Position numbers and translations under genes: made by a program | NCBI RefSeq assembly: GCF_018390605.1 | Contig: NZ_JAHBGD010000019.1 | Location: forward strand, 1-64,000 | Direction: 5' to 3' | From: Ancylobacter defluvii | Lineage (GTDB): Bacteria > Pseudomonadota > Alphaproteobacteria > Rhizobiales > Xanthobacteraceae | Length of the DNA: 64,000 nt | Shown: one piece after another, positions 41,063 through 50,142 of the stretch | Layout: the number at the start of each line of letters is the position of its first letter | Position numbering within the stretch: the first letter of the stretch is position 1 | Notes under the pieces: model-generated | Databases searched by the model: none | What the model saw: only the letters and a program-made list of their open reading frames with translations | What the model was told of the DNA's origin: nothing

Positions 41063-42681
41063 AAAGCATGATCGCGAAAAGTCTGCGATGCGGCGGCGCG
41101 ACCGCCCGCATCGCGCTCGTCTCGCTGGCATTGGCTGCCGTCGGCAGCACCGCATCTCAGGCCACGCCTGCGGGCGGCAAGGAGGGCGGAGCGATGGTGG
41201 TGGCGCTGCCGGGCGATCCGCCGGTGATCAACTCGACCATCACCACCGACATCTCGTCCAGCAACATCTCGGGACAGGTCTACAGCACCATCGTCCGCCT
41301 CGACCGCGACGGCAAGGTGCTGCCCTATCTCGCCAAGTCCTGGGATATCTCCCCGGATGGCCTGACCTACACCTTCCACCTGTATGAGGGCATCAAGTGG
41401 CATGACGGCACGCCGTTTACGGCGGAAGACGTCGCCTGGAGCCTGTGGAACGTCAACAAGAAGTATAACGGGCCGGCCTCGGGCCTGCTGGCGCCGGTGG
41501 AATCGATTACCGCGCCGGATGCCGACACCGTGGTGTTCAAGCTGAAATACCCGTCGCCGCCGCTGCTGCGCGGGCTGGCCTATTTCAACTCGTCGACCAT
41601 CGTGCCCAAGCACCTGTTCGACAATGGCCAGGATCCCCGCAACAACCCGGCCAACCTGAAGCCGGTCGGCACCGGTCCCTTCGTGTTCAAGGAATACAAG
41701 AAGGGCAGCCACATCATCCTTGAGAAGAACCCGAACTTCCATCTCGAGGGCCTGCCGCATCTCGACCGGCTGGTGTTCCAGATCATCCCCAATGAAGGCG
41801 CGCGGTCGATCGCGCTGGAGAAGGGCGATATCGACTTCATCCCCTATTACGCCATGCCGCTCGGCGAGACCGAGACGCTGCGCAAGAACAAGGAACTGGT
41901 CGTCACCTTCGCCAAGCGGATGATCGCCGGCGAGTACATGGCCTTCCTCAATACGCGCGAAGGTCCCCTCGCCAAGAAGGAAGTCCGTCAGGCTCTCTAT
42001 TATGCGCTGAACCGGCCGGACATGCTGGAGAAGGCGGGTTTCGGCTACGGCAAGATTTCCGCCGGCCCGGTCTCCTCCGAGCAGCCGATCTTCTATACCG
42101 AGGACGTGCGCAAATACGGCTATGATCCGGCGCTCGCCAACAAGATGCTCGACGAGGCCGGTTACCCCCGCGGTGCCGATGGCAAGCGTTTCAAGCTGCG
42201 CGTCAGCTTCGACCTCAAGGAAGGGCCGATGAACGACGTGGCGCGGCTGATGCGCGTCAACTTCGCCGCCGTGGGCGTCGATCTCGAGATCATGGGCATG
42301 GACAGCGGTGCGTGGCGCGACACCGCGTTCAAGGACTGGAACTTCGACATCACCATGGGGAGCTTCTCGACCGGGCCGGACCCTGCCGTCGGCGTCGAGC
42401 GCATCTATGTCTGCCGCAACATCGAACGGCTGATGGCACGGAATGCTTCGGGATATTGCAACCCGCAGCTCGACGAGATCTTCGACAAGGCGAGCCGCGA
42501 AGGCGACGAAGCCAAGCGCGTGGCGCTCTATCGCGAAGTGCAGAAGATCCTGGTCGAAGACGCGCCGCATTGGTGGCTGTGGGACCGCTACTACCCCATC
42601 GCCTTCAACGCCAGGCTCGAGGGGCTGCTCGACGACCCGACCGGCTATGGCGCCTTCGACGTCGTCTACTGGAAGAACTGA
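41059..42681 (+). CDS. Oligopeptide-type ABC transporter binding protein (SBP_bac_5), copy 1
   Basis: 540 aa with a Sec signal peptide (about residues 1-36). Family patterns: LAKSWDISPDGLTYTFHL, GIKWHDGTPFTAEDVAW, GTGPFVFKEYKKG and the C-terminal HWWLWDRYYPIAFNA. It is followed 74 bp later by a second, closely similar binding protein. Translation is coupled to OppF. Such proteins bind peptides, opines, nickel complexes or other solutes. The ligand is open. Confidence 0.91.
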   Translation: MKSMIAKSLRCGGATARIALVSLALAAVGSTASQATPAGGKEGGAMVVALPGDPPVINSTITTDISSSNISGQVYSTIVRLDRDGKVLPYLAKSWDISPDGLTYTFHLYEGIKWHDGTPFTAEDVAWSLWNVNKKYNGPASGLLAPVESITAPDADTVVFKLKYPSPPLLRGLAYFNSSTIVPKHLFDNGQDPRNNPANLKPVGTGPFVFKEYKKGSHIILEKNPNFHLEGLPHLDRLVFQIIPNEGARSIALEKGDIDFIPYYAMPLGETETLRKNKELVVTFAKRMIAGEYMAFLNTREGPLAKKEVRQALYYALNRPDMLEKAGFGYGKISAGPVSSEQPIFYTEDVRKYGYDPALANKMLDEAGYPRGADGKRFKLRVSFDLKEGPMNDVARLMRVNFAAVGVDLEIMGMDSGAWRDTAFKDWNFDITMGSFSTGPDPAVGVERIYVCRNIERLMARNASGYCNPQLDEIFDKASREGDEAKRVALYREVQKILVEDAPHWWLWDRYYPIAFNARLEGLLDDPTGYGAFDVVYWKN

Positions 42682-42697
42682 GCCGACAGTGCAGGCG

Positions 42698-42717
42698 GGC
42701 GCGGGGTTTCCCGCGCC
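42698..42717 (+). terminator. Hairpin between the two binding-protein genes
   Basis: GGCGCGGG, loop GTTT, CCCGCGCC: a perfect 8-bp stem 16 nt after the first binding-protein stop. It parallels the hairpins found after the other binding-protein genes in the window. No T-run. Confidence 0.45.
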
Positions 42718-42755
42718 TGGACATCCCCCCAACCATCCGATTCCGGAGAGCTGCC

Positions 42756-44336
42756 ATGTCCGCCAAAGCCGTGTCGTTTCTGGTCGCCGCCACGATGTCC
42801 GCCTTGGCCGCGCCCGCCGCATTCGCGCAAGGCAAGCCGATCCGCACCTTTGTCGTCGGCATTCCCGGCGACCTTGCCGTCATAAACTCGACCATCACCA
42901 CGGACATCTCGTCGAGCATCGTCGGCGGCCAGATCTACAGCACGGTGGTGCGCCTCGACAAAGACGGCCAGGTCGTGCCCTCGCTCGCCAAGTCGTGGGA
43001 GATCTCGCCCGACGGGCTGACCTATACTTTCAAATTCTATGACGACATCAAATGGCATGACGGCGTGCCCTTCACCGCCGAAGACGTCGCCTGGAGCCTG
43101 TGGAACGTCAACAAGAAGTATAATGGCCCGGCTTCAGGCCTGCTGGAGGCGGTGGACTCCATCACCGCGCCGGACAAGACCACGGCAGTCTTCAAGCTGA
43201 AATATCCCTATCCGCCGCTGTTGCGCGGATTGGCCTATTTCAACTCTTCGACCATCGTCGCCAAGCATATCTTCGACGATGGCGGCGACCCGCGGAAGAA
43301 CCCGACCAATCTCAAGCCGATCGGCACCGGCCCCTTCATATTCAAGGAGTACAAGAAGGGCAGCTATATCGCGATGGAGCGAAACCCCGCCTACCATGTC
43401 GAGGGGCTGCCGCATATCGAGCGGCTGATGTTCCAGATCATTCCGAACGAGGCGTCGCGCGGCCTCGCCATCGAGAAGGGCGATATCGACTTCATCACCT
43501 ATAATTCGATGCCACTCGGCGAGGTCGATCGGCTGCGCGAGAGCAAGAACGTCACCGTCGCGTTCCAGAAGCGCGTCATTGCCGGCCAGTATCAGGCGTT
43601 CCTGAACACACGGAAGGGACCTCTCGCCAAGAAGGAGGTCCGGCAGGCGCTCTACCACGCCATGGACCGCGCCGCGATGCTGGAAAAGGCGGGCTTCGGA
43701 TTCGGCAAGGTTTCCAAGGGCGGCCCGATTTCTTCCGAACAGCCGATCTTCTACACGGAGAACGTGCCGCAATATGACTACGATCCGGCGCTCGCCAACA
43801 AGATACTGGACGAGGCCGGTTTCCCGAAGGATGCCGGCGGCAAGCGCTTCTCGCTGCGCGTCAGCTACTCGCTCGCCGAAGGTCCGCTGAACGATGTGGC
43901 CCGGCTGATGCGCAGCAATTTCGCCGCCGTCGGCGTCGAGCTCATCGACCAGGGCATGGACGCCGGCGCGTGGCGCGACAGCGCCTTCGTGAAATGGGAT
44001 TTCGACATCACCATGGGCTCCTTCGCCAGTGGCCCGGATCCGGCGATCGGCGCCCAGACCTTCTTCCTGTGCTCACGCATCGAGCCCCTGTTCGGCCGCA
44101 ACGCCTCCGGCTACTGCAATCCGAAGGTCGATGAGCTGCTCAATACCGCGGCGCAGGAAATCGACGAGCAGAAGCGCGTGCAGCTCTATCACCAGGCCGC
44201 GGCGCTGATTGCCGAGGACGTGCCGCATTGGTGGCTGTGGGACCGCTATTACCCCATCGCCTTCAATGCCAACGTCGTTGGCGTCACCGACGACGTTACC
44301 GGCTACGGCACGCTCGACCAGATTTCCGGCAAATGA
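42756..44336 (+). CDS. Oligopeptide-type ABC transporter binding protein (SBP_bac_5), copy 2
   Basis: 526 aa with signal peptide (about 1-24, AAFAQG). It shares long identical runs with the preceding protein, such as EDVAWSLWNVNKKYNGPASG and PLAKKEVRQALYHA. It differs at many scattered positions, including segments that may line the pocket (ITYNSMPLGEVD versus IPYYAMPLGETE). A tandem duplication followed by divergence is likely. GGAGAG lies before ATG 42756. Both copies look intact. Confidence 0.91.
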   Translation: MSAKAVSFLVAATMSALAAPAAFAQGKPIRTFVVGIPGDLAVINSTITTDISSSIVGGQIYSTVVRLDKDGQVVPSLAKSWEISPDGLTYTFKFYDDIKWHDGVPFTAEDVAWSLWNVNKKYNGPASGLLEAVDSITAPDKTTAVFKLKYPYPPLLRGLAYFNSSTIVAKHIFDDGGDPRKNPTNLKPIGTGPFIFKEYKKGSYIAMERNPAYHVEGLPHIERLMFQIIPNEASRGLAIEKGDIDFITYNSMPLGEVDRLRESKNVTVAFQKRVIAGQYQAFLNTRKGPLAKKEVRQALYHAMDRAAMLEKAGFGFGKVSKGGPISSEQPIFYTENVPQYDYDPALANKILDEAGFPKDAGGKRFSLRVSYSLAEGPLNDVARLMRSNFAAVGVELIDQGMDAGAWRDSAFVKWDFDITMGSFASGPDPAIGAQTFFLCSRIEPLFGRNASGYCNPKVDELLNTAAQEIDEQKRVQLYHQAAALIAEDVPHWWLWDRYYPIAFNANVVGVTDDVTGYGTLDQISGK

Positions 44337-44370
44337 GCCGGCTATCTCCGGCATCCAACGGGAGCGGACG

Positions 44371-45342
44371 ATGAGTCTGTTGGTCTTCGTCATCCGGCGG
44401 TTGCTCTATATCGTGCCGCTCCTCGTCTGCGCGGTAACGGTGATCTTCTTCCTCGTCCACGCTGCGCCGGGCGATCCGGTCGACTACATCATCGGCGAAG
44501 CTGGCGCCGACAGCGAGGTCGTCGCCCGCCTGCGCGCCGAGATGGGACTGGACCAGCCGCTGCTGGTCCAGCTCTGGCGCTATGTCCTCCAGGTGCTGAG
44601 CGGCAATCTCGGTTATTCGCTGGTATCGAGCGCGCCCGTGCTCGACCTGATCCTTGAGCGCTTTCCCGCGACGCTGCTGCTGATGGCGAGCCAGTACACG
44701 CTGTCCGCCATCCTCGGCGTTCTGCTCGGGGTTCTCGCCGCGCGGCGCCCCAACTCGCCGGTGGACACCGCGCTGACCTTCCTGTCGCTGACCAGCTTCT
44801 CGCTGCCGATCTTCTGGCTCGGGCAGATGATGATCCTCGCCTTCGGCTACCATCTGAACTGGTTTCCGATCCAGGGCATGAGCAACCTGCGCGAAGGCTA
44901 TACCGGCTGGCGCTACGCGCTCGACCTCGCCCACCACATGGTGCTGCCGGTGGCGACGCTGACCATCTTCAATCTCGGCCTCATCATGCGCCTCACCCGC
45001 GCCAGCATGCTGCAGGTGGTTGGGCAGGACTATGTGAAGGTCGCCTACGCCAAAGGGCATTCCGAGCGAACGGTGCTGCTGCGCCACGCGCTGCGCAACG
45101 CGCTCCTGCCGGTGGTGACGGTGGTCGGGCTGGAAATTCCCGGCCTGATCGCCGGCGCCGTGCTCGCCGAGACGGTGTTTGCCTGGCCGGGACTTGGCCG
45201 CCTGACCTTCGATGCCATCAACTCGCGCGACTATCCGCTGCTGATGGGCATGTTCATCTTCATCTCCTTCTTCGTGATCGTGGCCAACCTGCTCGTGGAC
45301 ATCATCTATGGGCTGCTCGATCCGCGGATCCGCTACCAGTGA
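44371..45342 (+). CDS. Oligopeptide-type ABC transporter permease, OppB/DppB
   Basis: 323 aa with six membrane segments. N-terminal FVIRRLLYIVPLLVCAVTVI and HAAPGDPVDYI are the usual DppB start. The EAA-type loop is VAYAKGHSERTVLLRHALRN and the C-terminal AETVFAWPGLGRLTFDAI is conserved. GGAGCGG precedes ATG 44371. OppC follows after 7 bp. Confidence 0.94.
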   Translation: MSLLVFVIRRLLYIVPLLVCAVTVIFFLVHAAPGDPVDYIIGEAGADSEVVARLRAEMGLDQPLLVQLWRYVLQVLSGNLGYSLVSSAPVLDLILERFPATLLLMASQYTLSAILGVLLGVLAARRPNSPVDTALTFLSLTSFSLPIFWLGQMMILAFGYHLNWFPIQGMSNLREGYTGWRYALDLAHHMVLPVATLTIFNLGLIMRLTRASMLQVVGQDYVKVAYAKGHSERTVLLRHALRNALLPVVTVVGLEIPGLIAGAVLAETVFAWPGLGRLTFDAINSRDYPLLMGMFIFISFFVIVANLLVDIIYGLLDPRIRYQ

Positions 45343-45349
45343 GGCCGCC

Positions 45350-46210
45350 ATGTCGATGAGCCTTCCCGTATCGATGAGCGTGCCCGCGGGACCCGGCCGG
45401 CGCGCCTGGCGCCGATTGCGCCGGCAGAAAACCGCGGTTTTCGGCATGGCGGTCACCACCGTCTTCCTGCTGACCGCCATCCTCGCTCCCGCGCTGGCGC
45501 CCTATGGATTACTGGACATCGGCCGCTCCTTCGTGCCGCCTTCGGCCACCCACTGGCTGGGCACAGACAGTCTCGGCAGCGACGTGCTGAGCAACATCAT
45601 CTTCGGCGCGCGGACGTCGTTGATCGTCGGCGTGTTCGCCATGGTGACCTCGTCGGTGATCGGCATCACCCTCGGCAGCATCGCCGGCTATTTCGGCGGC
45701 TGGGTCGACGACGCCCTGATGCGGGTGACCGAACTATTCCAGATCCTGCCGCAGTTCTTCCTGGCCATCGTGATCGTGGCCCTGTTCGGGTCGAGCATCT
45801 GGAACATCGTCCTGGTGATCGGCATCCTCGCCTGGCCGGTCACCGCCCGTCTGATCCGGGCCGAGTTCCTCACGCTGAAGCGGCGGGACTTCGTCGAGGC
45901 GGCGCGCAGCCTCGGCATGTCCAATCGCGACATCATCATCCGCGAGATCCTGCCGAATGCCCTGCCGCCGATCATCGTCAACGGCACGCTGCAAATCTCC
46001 GGCGCCATTCTGCTCGAGACCAGCCTCGCCTTTCTCGGCCTCGGCGACCCGAATGTGATGAGCTGGGGAACCATGCTCCACAACGCGCAGGAATTCTTCA
46101 ACCGCGCCTGGTGGATGGCGGCGTTTCCCGGCCTCGCGCTGTTCCTGGCGACGCTGAGCCTGAACCTCATCGGCGACGCGCTGAACGATGCCTTGAACCC
46201 GAAGCGATGA
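45350..46210 (+). CDS. Oligopeptide-type ABC transporter permease, OppC/DppC
   Basis: 286 aa. A short basic N-terminus precedes the first membrane segment (about 35-55). LGTDSLGSDVLSNIIFGART is the DppC hallmark. The EAA loop is EAARSLGMSNRDIIIREILPN, and SLAFLGLGDPNVMSWGTML is near the C-terminus. ATG 45350 has GAGG 6 nt upstream. Last gene of the operon; a 17-bp perfect hairpin follows. Confidence 0.94.
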   Translation: MSMSLPVSMSVPAGPGRRAWRRLRRQKTAVFGMAVTTVFLLTAILAPALAPYGLLDIGRSFVPPSATHWLGTDSLGSDVLSNIIFGARTSLIVGVFAMVTSSVIGITLGSIAGYFGGWVDDALMRVTELFQILPQFFLAIVIVALFGSSIWNIVLVIGILAWPVTARLIRAEFLTLKRRDFVEAARSLGMSNRDIIIREILPNALPPIIVNGTLQISGAILLETSLAFLGLGDPNVMSWGTMLHNAQEFFNRAWWMAAFPGLALFLATLSLNLIGDALNDALNPKR

Positions 46211-46295
46211 ATGGCCGAGGGCCCCATGGCCCGCAGCGCGGCTTCACGTTCGTCGCCATCACGTGTGACGAGGCCCATCGTGATCGAGCGCACCA

Positions 46296-46331
46296 GCGCA
46301 TGTGGGAAGATGTTCATCTTCCCACATGCGC
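46296..46331. terminator. 17-bp perfect hairpin between convergent genes
   Basis: GCGCATGTGGGAAGATG, TT, CATCTTCCCACATGCGC: perfect 17-bp arms with a 2-nt centre, lying between the end of the plus-strand transporter operon and the end of the minus-strand cupin gene. No T-run on either side. The position suits a bidirectional terminator, possibly Rho-assisted. Confidence 0.65.
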
Positions 46332-46343
46332 CCCTGATCGGCG

Positions 46344-46697
46344 TCACGCCTCGTAGGTTACCCAGATCTTGCGGGTGGTCTCGATAACGTTCCACACGCC
46401 ACGGAAGCCGGGTCGCATGACGAAGCTGACGCCCGGCTTCAGCACCACCGTCTCGCCCCCCTCCTCGGTAAGTTCCGAATGGCCGGAGACGATATGCATG
46501 AACTCCCAGCCGTCCTTGACGACGTTCCACGCACCGGGCGCCACTTCCCAGACGCCGGTCTCGACCTTGCCATCCGGGGTTTTCTCCAGATCCCATGTCT
46601 TGTTGGAGGGATCGCCGGCAATGACGCGCTCCGGGCGCGGCGCGCCGAGGACCGGCTCGCCAGGACTGACGGCGTCGATGACAAGAATGGTGCTCAT
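46344..46697 (-). CDS. Cupin-domain protein
   Basis: 117 aa, a single small beta-barrel of the cupin_3 (DUF861) type. Landmarks: GVWEVAPGAWNVVKDGWEFM, HIVSGHSELTEEGG and VLKPGVSFVMRPGFRGVWNV. Metal-type His and Glu residues are present at EFMHIVSGH. Proteins of this type often accompany amine or ureide catabolic enzymes, with unclear function. Last gene of the minus-strand PuuA/PuuB-type operon, 21 bp after the reductase gene. Confidence 0.8.
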   Translation of the reverse strand: MSTILVIDAVSPGEPVLGAPRPERVIAGDPSNKTWDLEKTPDGKVETGVWEVAPGAWNVVKDGWEFMHIVSGHSELTEEGGETVVLKPGVSFVMRPGFRGVWNVIETTRKIWVTYEA

Positions 46698-46718
46698 GAT
46701 AGGTTCTCCGTTCAGTTC

Positions 46719-47663
46719 TCAGTAGCCGCGGGCGCGGTCGCCCACCGGCTCAGGCGGCAGGCCGGTCTCGATGCGGCGGATATTGGCGGTCACCGCATCG
46801 CCGCAGATCTCGGCATTGCCGTCGCTGGCGATATGCGGCGTCACCCGCACCTTGGGGTGCGTCCAGAACGGGCTGTCCTGCGGCATCGGCTCGGGGTCGA
46901 ACACGTCGAGCGCCGCGCCGGCGAGATGGCCGGAATCGAGCGCCGCCAGCAGGTCGGCCGGCACCAGATGGTTGCCGCGGCCGATATTGATCACCACCGC
47001 CCCCTTGGGCAGCGCCGCGAACAGCTCGGCATTCAGGATGCCGACCGTGTCTTCGGTCGCCGGCAGCACCGAGAGGAGGAAGTAGCTCTCCGCCAGCATC
47101 GCCTTCAGCCCGTCGGCACCGGAGAAGCTGGTCACGCCGTCGATCTGCCGGGCGCTGCGCGACCAGCCGAGGACCGAGAAGCCGAGCCCTGCCAGCGCGC
47201 GCGCCGCTGCCCCGCCCATCTCGCCGAGGCCGAGCACGCCGACCTTCAGCTTGGCCTTGTCGCGGATCTGCAGGAACGCCCACTTCCTGCTTGCCTGCTG
47301 GGCGCTGGCGACGTCCATCAGCCGGTAATAATGCAGCACCGCATGCAGGGCGTAGTCGCGCATCTGTTCGCGGGTCTTGTCATGCATCAGCCGCACGATC
47401 GGCGGGCCGGGCGGCAGTTCCGGATCGGCCAGCACATGGTCGATGCCGGCACCCATGGAGAAGATAGCCTCCAGATTGGGCAGGCGCGCCATCAGCCCGG
47501 CCGTGGGCTTCCACACCAGCGCATAGGCGATACTGGCCGGGTCGTAGCTCTCGCTCTCGTCATGCACAACGAGATCGGGCATGTGGGCCTTCAGCGCCTC
47601 CCGATAGGGCTCCGGATCCTCGCCGGTGGCGGCGATGAGAAGCGCTCTGGCGTCACGGTTCAT
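46719..47663 (-). CDS. ghrA: D-2-hydroxyacid dehydrogenase, glyoxylate/hydroxypyruvate reductase A type
   Basis: 314 aa, GhrA size. NAD(P) fold with GVLGLGEMGGAAARAL, catalytic Arg in INIGRGNHL, Glu in DVFDPEPMP, and His in VTPHIASDG. It reduces glyoxylate or hydroxypyruvate, or acts on another 2-oxoacid. Start ATG 47663 overlaps the double-ATPase stop as ATGA, so it is co-translated with the importer. The gene symbol is by family resemblance. Confidence 0.86.
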   Translation of the reverse strand: MNRDARALLIAATGEDPEPYREALKAHMPDLVVHDESESYDPASIAYALVWKPTAGLMARLPNLEAIFSMGAGIDHVLADPELPPGPPIVRLMHDKTREQMRDYALHAVLHYYRLMDVASAQQASRKWAFLQIRDKAKLKVGVLGLGEMGGAAARALAGLGFSVLGWSRSARQIDGVTSFSGADGLKAMLAESYFLLSVLPATEDTVGILNAELFAALPKGAVVINIGRGNHLVPADLLAALDSGHLAGAALDVFDPEPMPQDSPFWTHPKVRVTPHIASDGNAEICGDAVTANIRRIETGLPPEPVGDRARGY

Positions 47664-49303
47664 GATGGTCTCCGGTCTGGAAATGCGTCTTGCGAACGTG
47701 TCTTGCGGGCAGCGATCACGGCATCGAGCCAGCCGAGCCGCAGCTCCGGCACGGCGCGGATCAGCGCTTCGGTATAGGGATGATAGGGAGGTTGCAGCAC
47801 CTGCGCCGTCGGCCCGGTCGCGACGATGGCGCCATTACGCATCACCGCCACATGGTCGGCCAGCGCCTCGACGGCGCCGAAGTCGTGGGTGATGAAGAAA
47901 TAGCTCACCCCTTCCTCCGCCTGCAGCCGCGCCAGCAACTTCAGCACCCCGTCGGCGACCAGCGGGTCGAGCGCGCTCGTCACCTCGTCGCAGACGATCA
48001 GGCGCGGGCGGGCGGCCAAGGCGCGGGCGATGCACACGCGCTGCTTCTGCCCGCCGGACAGCGCACCGGGGCGGCGGTCGGCGAGCTCCGGCTTGAGTTC
48101 CACCTGTTCCAGCAGCGCCGCCACCGCCGCCTCGCGCGCCGCACCGGACAGGCCCTGGAAACGCCCGAGCGGCGCGCCGATGATCTCGCGCACCCGCTGG
48201 CGCGGGTTCAGCGCCATGTCCGGGTTCTGGTGCACGATCTGGATGTCGCGCAGGTCGTCGAGCGGGCGCCGATGCATGTCCGGCTCCAATGGCCGTCCGG
48301 CAAAGACCAGGCGCCCGGCCTTTGCCGGCAGCAGCCCGCAGATCACCTTGCCGAGCGTCGACTTGCCCGAGCCGGATTCGCCCACCACCGCCAGCGTGCG
48401 CCCCTCCGGCACGACGAGGCTCAGATTCTCGACGATGTTCACATTGCCGTAGCCGGCGGTGACGCCCCGCATCTCCAGCAGTGGCGGACGCTCGGGCTGC
48501 ACCGCATGGCGCAGGCCGCGAGCGGCGATCAACTGGCGGGTGTATTCCGTCGCCGGGGCCTCGATCACCTGCTTCACCGAACCCGTCTCGACCATCCTGC
48601 CGTGCCGCAGCACCATGATGGCGTCGGCCATCTGCGCCACGAGAGCGAGGTCGTGCGAGATATACAGTCCCGCCATGCCCTCCTCGCGGATCGCTTGCCG
48701 CATGGCGAGGATCACCTCGATCTGGGTGGTGACGTCGAGCGCGGTGGTCGGCTCGTCGAACACGATGAGGTCCGGCCGCGCGCACATCGCCATCGCGGTC
48801 ATCGCGCGCTGGAGCTGACCGCCGGAAGCCTGATGCGGGAACTTCTCGCCGAAGGTCTCCGGTGACGGCAATTCCAGCTTGGCGAACAGTTCGATCGCCC
48901 GCCGGCGCGCATCGGCCTTGCTCATCAGCCGGCGCTGCACGCTGGTCTCGATCACCTGGTCGATCAGCCGGAACGCCGGGTTGAAGGCCGAGGCCGCCGA
49001 TTGCGCGACATAGGCCACCCGCCTTCCCCGAATGTCGCGCAGCAGCGCCGGCCCGCCGGTCAGGAGGTCGATGCCGCCGAGCCGCACCTCGCCCGCACGC
49101 ACATAGGCGCCGCCGCGCACCGCGCCGAGCGCGGTAAGGCCGAGCGTCGACTTGCCGGCACCGGATTCGCCGATCAGTCCCAGCACCTGCCCGCGCGCCA
49201 ATGTCAGCGAGATGTCCTGCAGCAGATGCGCGGTGCTGCCATTTGGCAGTGTCGCGTCGATATGGAGGCCGCGTATCTCCAGCAGCGGCGTCATCGTGTT
49301 CAT
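47660..49303 (-). CDS. Fused double ATPase of dipeptide-type ABC transporter (DppD-DppF)
   Basis: 547 aa with two complete ATPase modules. First: Walker A GESGAGKST near residue 45, YVAQSAASAFNPA, signature QASGGQLQRAM and Walker B LIVFDEPTTALDV. Second: Walker A GESGSGKST near 307, VHQNPDMALNPR, signature ALSGGQKQRVCIARAL and LIVCDEVTSALDP. ATG 49303 overlaps the permease stop as ATGA. Each half lacks the long C-terminal oligo_HPY extension except around PPYHPYTEALIRAVPEL. It supplies both ATPases of the importer. Confidence 0.93.
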   Translation of the reverse strand: MNTMTPLLEIRGLHIDATLPNGSTAHLLQDISLTLARGQVLGLIGESGAGKSTLGLTALGAVRGGAYVRAGEVRLGGIDLLTGGPALLRDIRGRRVAYVAQSAASAFNPAFRLIDQVIETSVQRRLMSKADARRRAIELFAKLELPSPETFGEKFPHQASGGQLQRAMTAMAMCARPDLIVFDEPTTALDVTTQIEVILAMRQAIREEGMAGLYISHDLALVAQMADAIMVLRHGRMVETGSVKQVIEAPATEYTRQLIAARGLRHAVQPERPPLLEMRGVTAGYGNVNIVENLSLVVPEGRTLAVVGESGSGKSTLGKVICGLLPAKAGRLVFAGRPLEPDMHRRPLDDLRDIQIVHQNPDMALNPRQRVREIIGAPLGRFQGLSGAAREAAVAALLEQVELKPELADRRPGALSGGQKQRVCIARALAARPRLIVCDEVTSALDPLVADGVLKLLARLQAEEGVSYFFITHDFGAVEALADHVAVMRNGAIVATGPTAQVLQPPYHPYTEALIRAVPELRLGWLDAVIAARKTRSQDAFPDRRPS

Positions 49304-50142
49304 CGTCCGCCTCCGCGCCGGGCGACCAGCCAGTCGCCGATCAGGTTCACGCTGATGGCGAGAAGGGCGATGAACCCCGCCGGCACCAGCGGAGTGAGCC
49401 GCCCATAGTTCAGCGCCCCGACATTCTCGCGCACCATGCCGCCCCAATCCGCCATTGGCGGCTGCACGCCGAGGCCGAGGAAGGACAGCGAGGCGACGAA
49501 CAGGAAGGCGAACACGAAGCGCAGCCCGAATTCGGAAATCAGCGGGATCGCCGCATTGGGCAATATTTCCCGCCACATGATGCGGGCGGTGGAATCGCGC
49601 CGCAGCCGCGCCACATCGACGAAGTCGCGCGCCGCGATGTCGATGCCGAGCGAGCGGGTCAGCCGGAACACCCGCAGGCTGGCGATGAAGGCGGCGGTCA
49701 GCGTCAGCGTCACCAGCGAGGTGCCGGAGACGCTCAGCGCCAGCAGCGCCAGCACCAGCGGCGGCAGCGCCATGAACAGGTCGACGATACGGCTGATCAC
49801 CGCGTCCGCCCATCCGCCCAGCGTCACCGCCGCCAGACCCAGCGCCCCGCCGACGGCGAAGGCCAGGGTGACGATGGCCAGGGACAGGCCGATCGAGGTG
49901 CGGGCGCCGAAGATGATGCGCGAGAGCATGTCGCGCCCGAGCTGGTCGGTGCCGAGGGGGTGGGCGAGATCTGGCGCCTGCCAGGGCATGGCGACCAGAT
50001 CGGCCTCGCCATAGGGAGCGATCCAGTCGGCGCCGATCACGCAGACGAGGCAGGCGAGGCAGAACAGCGCCGCCAGCGCGACCGGCAGGCCGGCGAGGCG
50101 GGAGGGAGCGGCCGGACGGGCCGTGGCGTCAGAAAGGCTCAT
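49300..50142 (-). CDS. Dipeptide-type ABC transporter permease, DppC
   Basis: 280 aa with six membrane segments. LGTDQLGRDMLSRIIFGART is the DppC hallmark. The EAA loop is DVARLRRDSTARIMWREILPN, with Leu-Arg where family members usually have Gly. SLSFLGLGVQPPMADWGGM is near the C-terminus. Start ATG 50142 overlaps the DppB stop as ATGA. Confidence 0.93.
   Translation of the reverse strand: MSLSDATARPAAPSRLAGLPVALAALFCLACLVCVIGADWIAPYGEADLVAMPWQAPDLAHPLGTDQLGRDMLSRIIFGARTSIGLSLAIVTLAFAVGGALGLAAVTLGGWADAVISRIVDLFMALPPLVLALLALSVSGTSLVTLTLTAAFIASLRVFRLTRSLGIDIAARDFVDVARLRRDSTARIMWREILPNAAIPLISEFGLRFVFAFLFVASLSFLGLGVQPPMADWGGMVRENVGALNYGRLTPLVPAGFIALLAISVNLIGDWLVARRGGGR

Noticed and set aside
40993..42822. 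A 609-codon minus-strand frame
   Set aside because: Antisense to the first oligopeptide-type binding protein; no domain pattern.
47660..49813. Longer start for the double ATPase (717 codons)
   Set aside because: The extra N-terminal part is out-of-frame reading of the DppC gene. ATG 49303 overlaps the DppC stop as ATGA and begins the ATPase domain.
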